Part shown: positions 6,054 to 7,428 of the stretch, piece by piece
Layout of the letters: each line of letters starts with the position of its first letter
How positions within the stretch are numbered: the first letter of the stretch is position 1
NCBI GenBank assembly: GCA_031276365.1
Contig: JAISNG010000105.1
Coordinates: 1 to 7,428, forward strand
Direction of reading: 5' to 3'
Origin: Campylobacteraceae bacterium
GTDB lineage: Bacteria > Campylobacterota > Campylobacteria > Campylobacterales > Campylobacteraceae
Length of the DNA stretch: 7,428 nucleotides
Position numbers and translations under genes: made by a program
Notes under the pieces: generated by a model
Databases searched by the model: none
Told to the model about the DNA's origin: nothing
The model's input: only the letters and a program-made list of their open reading frames with translations

Positions 6054-7097
6054 ATGAATCATGAAGAAAAAGTCCGCGAAATAGTATCCACCGTCAACAT
6101 ATCAGGATATTTAAAACACCGCGAAAGCAACACGGTGGAGTTCAAGCAATCATTCCATGAAAATCATAAAGCAAAATATGCCAAAACAATAGCGGCTTTT
6201 GCAAATAATCGCGGCGGATATATAATTTTTGGAGTTAAGGATAGCCCGCGCAAGGTCGTAGGTATACCTGAAAATAATTTTGAAAACTTGGAACAAGAAA
6301 GATTCACCGATAATTTAAATTCATTATTTGCTCCGTCGTTAGAATGGGAATGCGGTTCTTTTGCAATAGAGTCTGATAGCGAGACTAAGTTTATTGGTTG
6401 GATATATGCAGAAGAAGCAGAGCATAAACCTGTTATTGCCCAGAAAAGTGAAAATGGAGAAAAAATTTCAAGCGGCGATGTTTACTATCGCTATCGCGCA
6501 AGAAATGAAAAGATAAAATTCGCAGAAATTAGCCATATATTGGAAGAACGCGCTAATAAAGAACTCAAGCGAATGTTGGAACTGTTAAAAGCAATACACG
6601 CAAGCGGAACGGCAAATCTCGGCATAATTAATTACGGAAACGGTAAGTTTACTACTCCAAATGGCGTTGATGTTATTTTAGAGAGAAAGCTTGTTGCAAA
6701 AGTGCTTAAAAAAGCAAAATATATAAAAGAAGGCAGTTTTAATGAAACTAAAGGTATCCCAGTAATAAAAGTAACCGGTAATATCGACTTGGCAGAAGAA
6801 GTGCCAGTTCCGGATATAGTTCCCGATGAAGGTTACCCATACATGCAAAAAGCATTAGCCGAACAATTGCATATTTTGCCTCAAGATTTATACGCTTTAA
6901 TATGGCATTATAAAATGAAGGAAGCGCAAAAATTTCACATTGAAATTACAACATCAAAAAGCGGTAAAACTCATAAATTTTCCAAGTTTGCTTTTCAGTT
7001 TTTGGAAGAAAAGTTGAAAGAATTGCGAAATAATGAAACAGAATTTGATCGAATCAGACTTGCATATCGCAATCGCCGCAAACAACAAGGAGCTTAG
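6054..7097 (+). CDS. Schlafen/AlbA_2 domain protein next to a Type III methyltransferase
   Basis: This 347-residue protein has an N-terminal AlbA_2 (Schlafen-like) domain at about residues 24-160. It shows ESNTVEFKQSF (24-34), the conserved KTIAAFANNRGGYIIFGVKD (44-63), VVGI (68-71), and DVYYRYRARNEKI with the trailing strand near 142-154. AlbA_2 proteins are predicted to bind nucleic acids or ATP, and some members are RNases or transcription regulators. The C-terminal half has a candidate helix-turn-helix at about 259-290 (YPYMQKALAEQL onward), followed by a lysine-rich tail with a probable helix at 315-328. I chose the ATG at 6054 because GGAAGG lies 6 bases upstream; an in-frame GTG at 6039 overlaps that site. 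The TAG stop abuts the mod ATG. Three sampled 60-base lines give about 35% GC. Its role is unknown; an accessory or regulator of the adjacent restriction-modification system is plausible. Confidence 0.82.
   Translation: MNHEEKVREIVSTVNISGYLKHRESNTVEFKQSFHENHKAKYAKTIAAFANNRGGYIIFGVKDSPRKVVGIPENNFENLEQERFTDNLNSLFAPSLEWECGSFAIESDSETKFIGWIYAEEAEHKPVIAQKSENGEKISSGDVYYRYRARNEKIKFAEISHILEERANKELKRMLELLKAIHASGTANLGIINYGNGKFTTPNGVDVILERKLVAKVLKKAKYIKEGSFNETKGIPVIKVTGNIDLAEEVPVPDIVPDEGYPYMQKALAEQLHILPQDLYALIWHYKMKEAQKFHIEITTSKSGKTHKFSKFAFQFLEEKLKELRNNETEFDRIRLAYRNRRKQQGA
7087..7092 (+). promoter_or_regulatory. Ribosome binding site deciding the mod start
   Basis: AAGGAG sits inside the last codons of the AlbA_2 gene, five bases before the ATG at 7098. 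It marks that ATG as the original start of mod even though the reading frame breaks soon after. Confidence 0.7.
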
Positions 7098-7428
7098 ATG
7101 AAAACCACTGAAAAATTCGCAATGCGGACAAAATCACTCGCGGATTAAAAATTTGACGCGCTTGTTAAGCTGTTTCCAAACGCCGTTACGGAAACAAAAG
7201 ACAAAAACGGCGCTACTGTCCGCACTATCGATATAGAAACGCTTACGCAGGAGATAAACTCGCATGTTGTCCGCGGCAAAGAGGAGCGCTATCAATTTAC
7301 ATGGCCCGATAAACGCAAGTCTATTCTGTCTGCCAACGCGCCCATTTCGGCAACTTTGCGTCCAGCGCGGGATGAGAGCGTGGATTTTGACTCAACGGAA
7401 AATCTCTACATAGAAGGCGACAACCTTG
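7098..7428 (+). pseudogene. mod: Type III restriction-modification DNA methyltransferase (Mod), 5' fragment with broken reading frame
   Basis: Mod subunits are adenine-N6 DNA methyltransferases that recognise the target site and partner the Res helicase/nuclease. From 7149 the frame encodes 93 residues of a typical Mod N-terminus: FDALVKLFPNAVTET, EERYQFTWPDKRKSIL, ANAPI, TLRP, ESVDFDSTENLYIEGDNL. The DPPY and FxGxG motifs would lie beyond the right edge. The ATG at 7098 has an excellent ribosome binding site and abuts the AlbA_2 stop, but after 16 codons a TAA stands in frame at 7146-7148. Bases 7121-7150 read in another frame give NADKITRGLK, which would join smoothly to FDALVKLF. This suggests two extra bases near 7119 and one extra A in the A5 tract at 7147-7151. 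No ATG, GTG or TTG occurs in frame before 7356. Bases 7201-7380 are about 52% GC, much richer than the preceding gene. Confidence 0.8.

Noticed and set aside
1..7428. CRISPR array, rRNA gene, riboswitch or replication origin
   Set aside because: No regularly spaced repeats, rRNA-like sequence, recognisable riboswitch fold or DnaA-box cluster was seen on either strand. The purH and patB leaders are too short for a riboswitch.

Overview
The window looks like chromosomal DNA of a Campylobacterota (epsilonproteobacterial) species, probably in the Sulfurimonas/Campylobacter neighbourhood. The grounds are the minus-strand order pyrH-rpoZ-spoT, which I recall from Campylobacter (where tyrS follows spoT), the Campylobacter-like C-terminus of PurH, and AT-rich spacers with AAGGA-type ribosome binding sites. 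The species is not resolved.

Left part (1-4280, minus strand): purH (purine synthesis) is followed after about 155 bases by the tightly packed set pyrH, rpoZ, spoT. These encode UMP kinase, the omega subunit of RNA polymerase and the bifunctional (p)ppGpp synthetase/hydrolase; spoT runs off the left edge. Together they link nucleotide supply, RNA polymerase and the stringent response. A plus-strand gene for a PatB/MalY-type PLP-dependent C-S lyase is divergent from purH. The two genes share a very short spacer with a symmetric TAAAATTTTA element, and patB ends in a likely intrinsic terminator.

Middle (5483-6053): an AT-rich spacer with one imperfect hairpin block, then a complete tRNA-Thr(CGT) with encoded CCA and a TATAAT promoter box. 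Directly after the tRNA is about 235 bases of degenerate DNA with faint resemblance to the start of an IS3-family element.

Right part (6054-7428, plus strand): an accessory block starting just past the tRNA, consistent with insertion at a tRNA gene. It holds a Schlafen/AlbA_2-domain protein whose stop codon directly abuts the ATG of a Type III restriction-modification methyltransferase (mod). The 5' end of mod is broken as read here: an in-frame TAA follows 16 codons, while the conserved Mod N-terminus continues in the same frame just after it. The pattern fits two compensating frameshifts. The window ends before the catalytic motifs of Mod and before any res gene.

I see no clearly undescribed system. 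The best candidate for follow-up is the AlbA_2-mod pair and whatever lies beyond the right edge.
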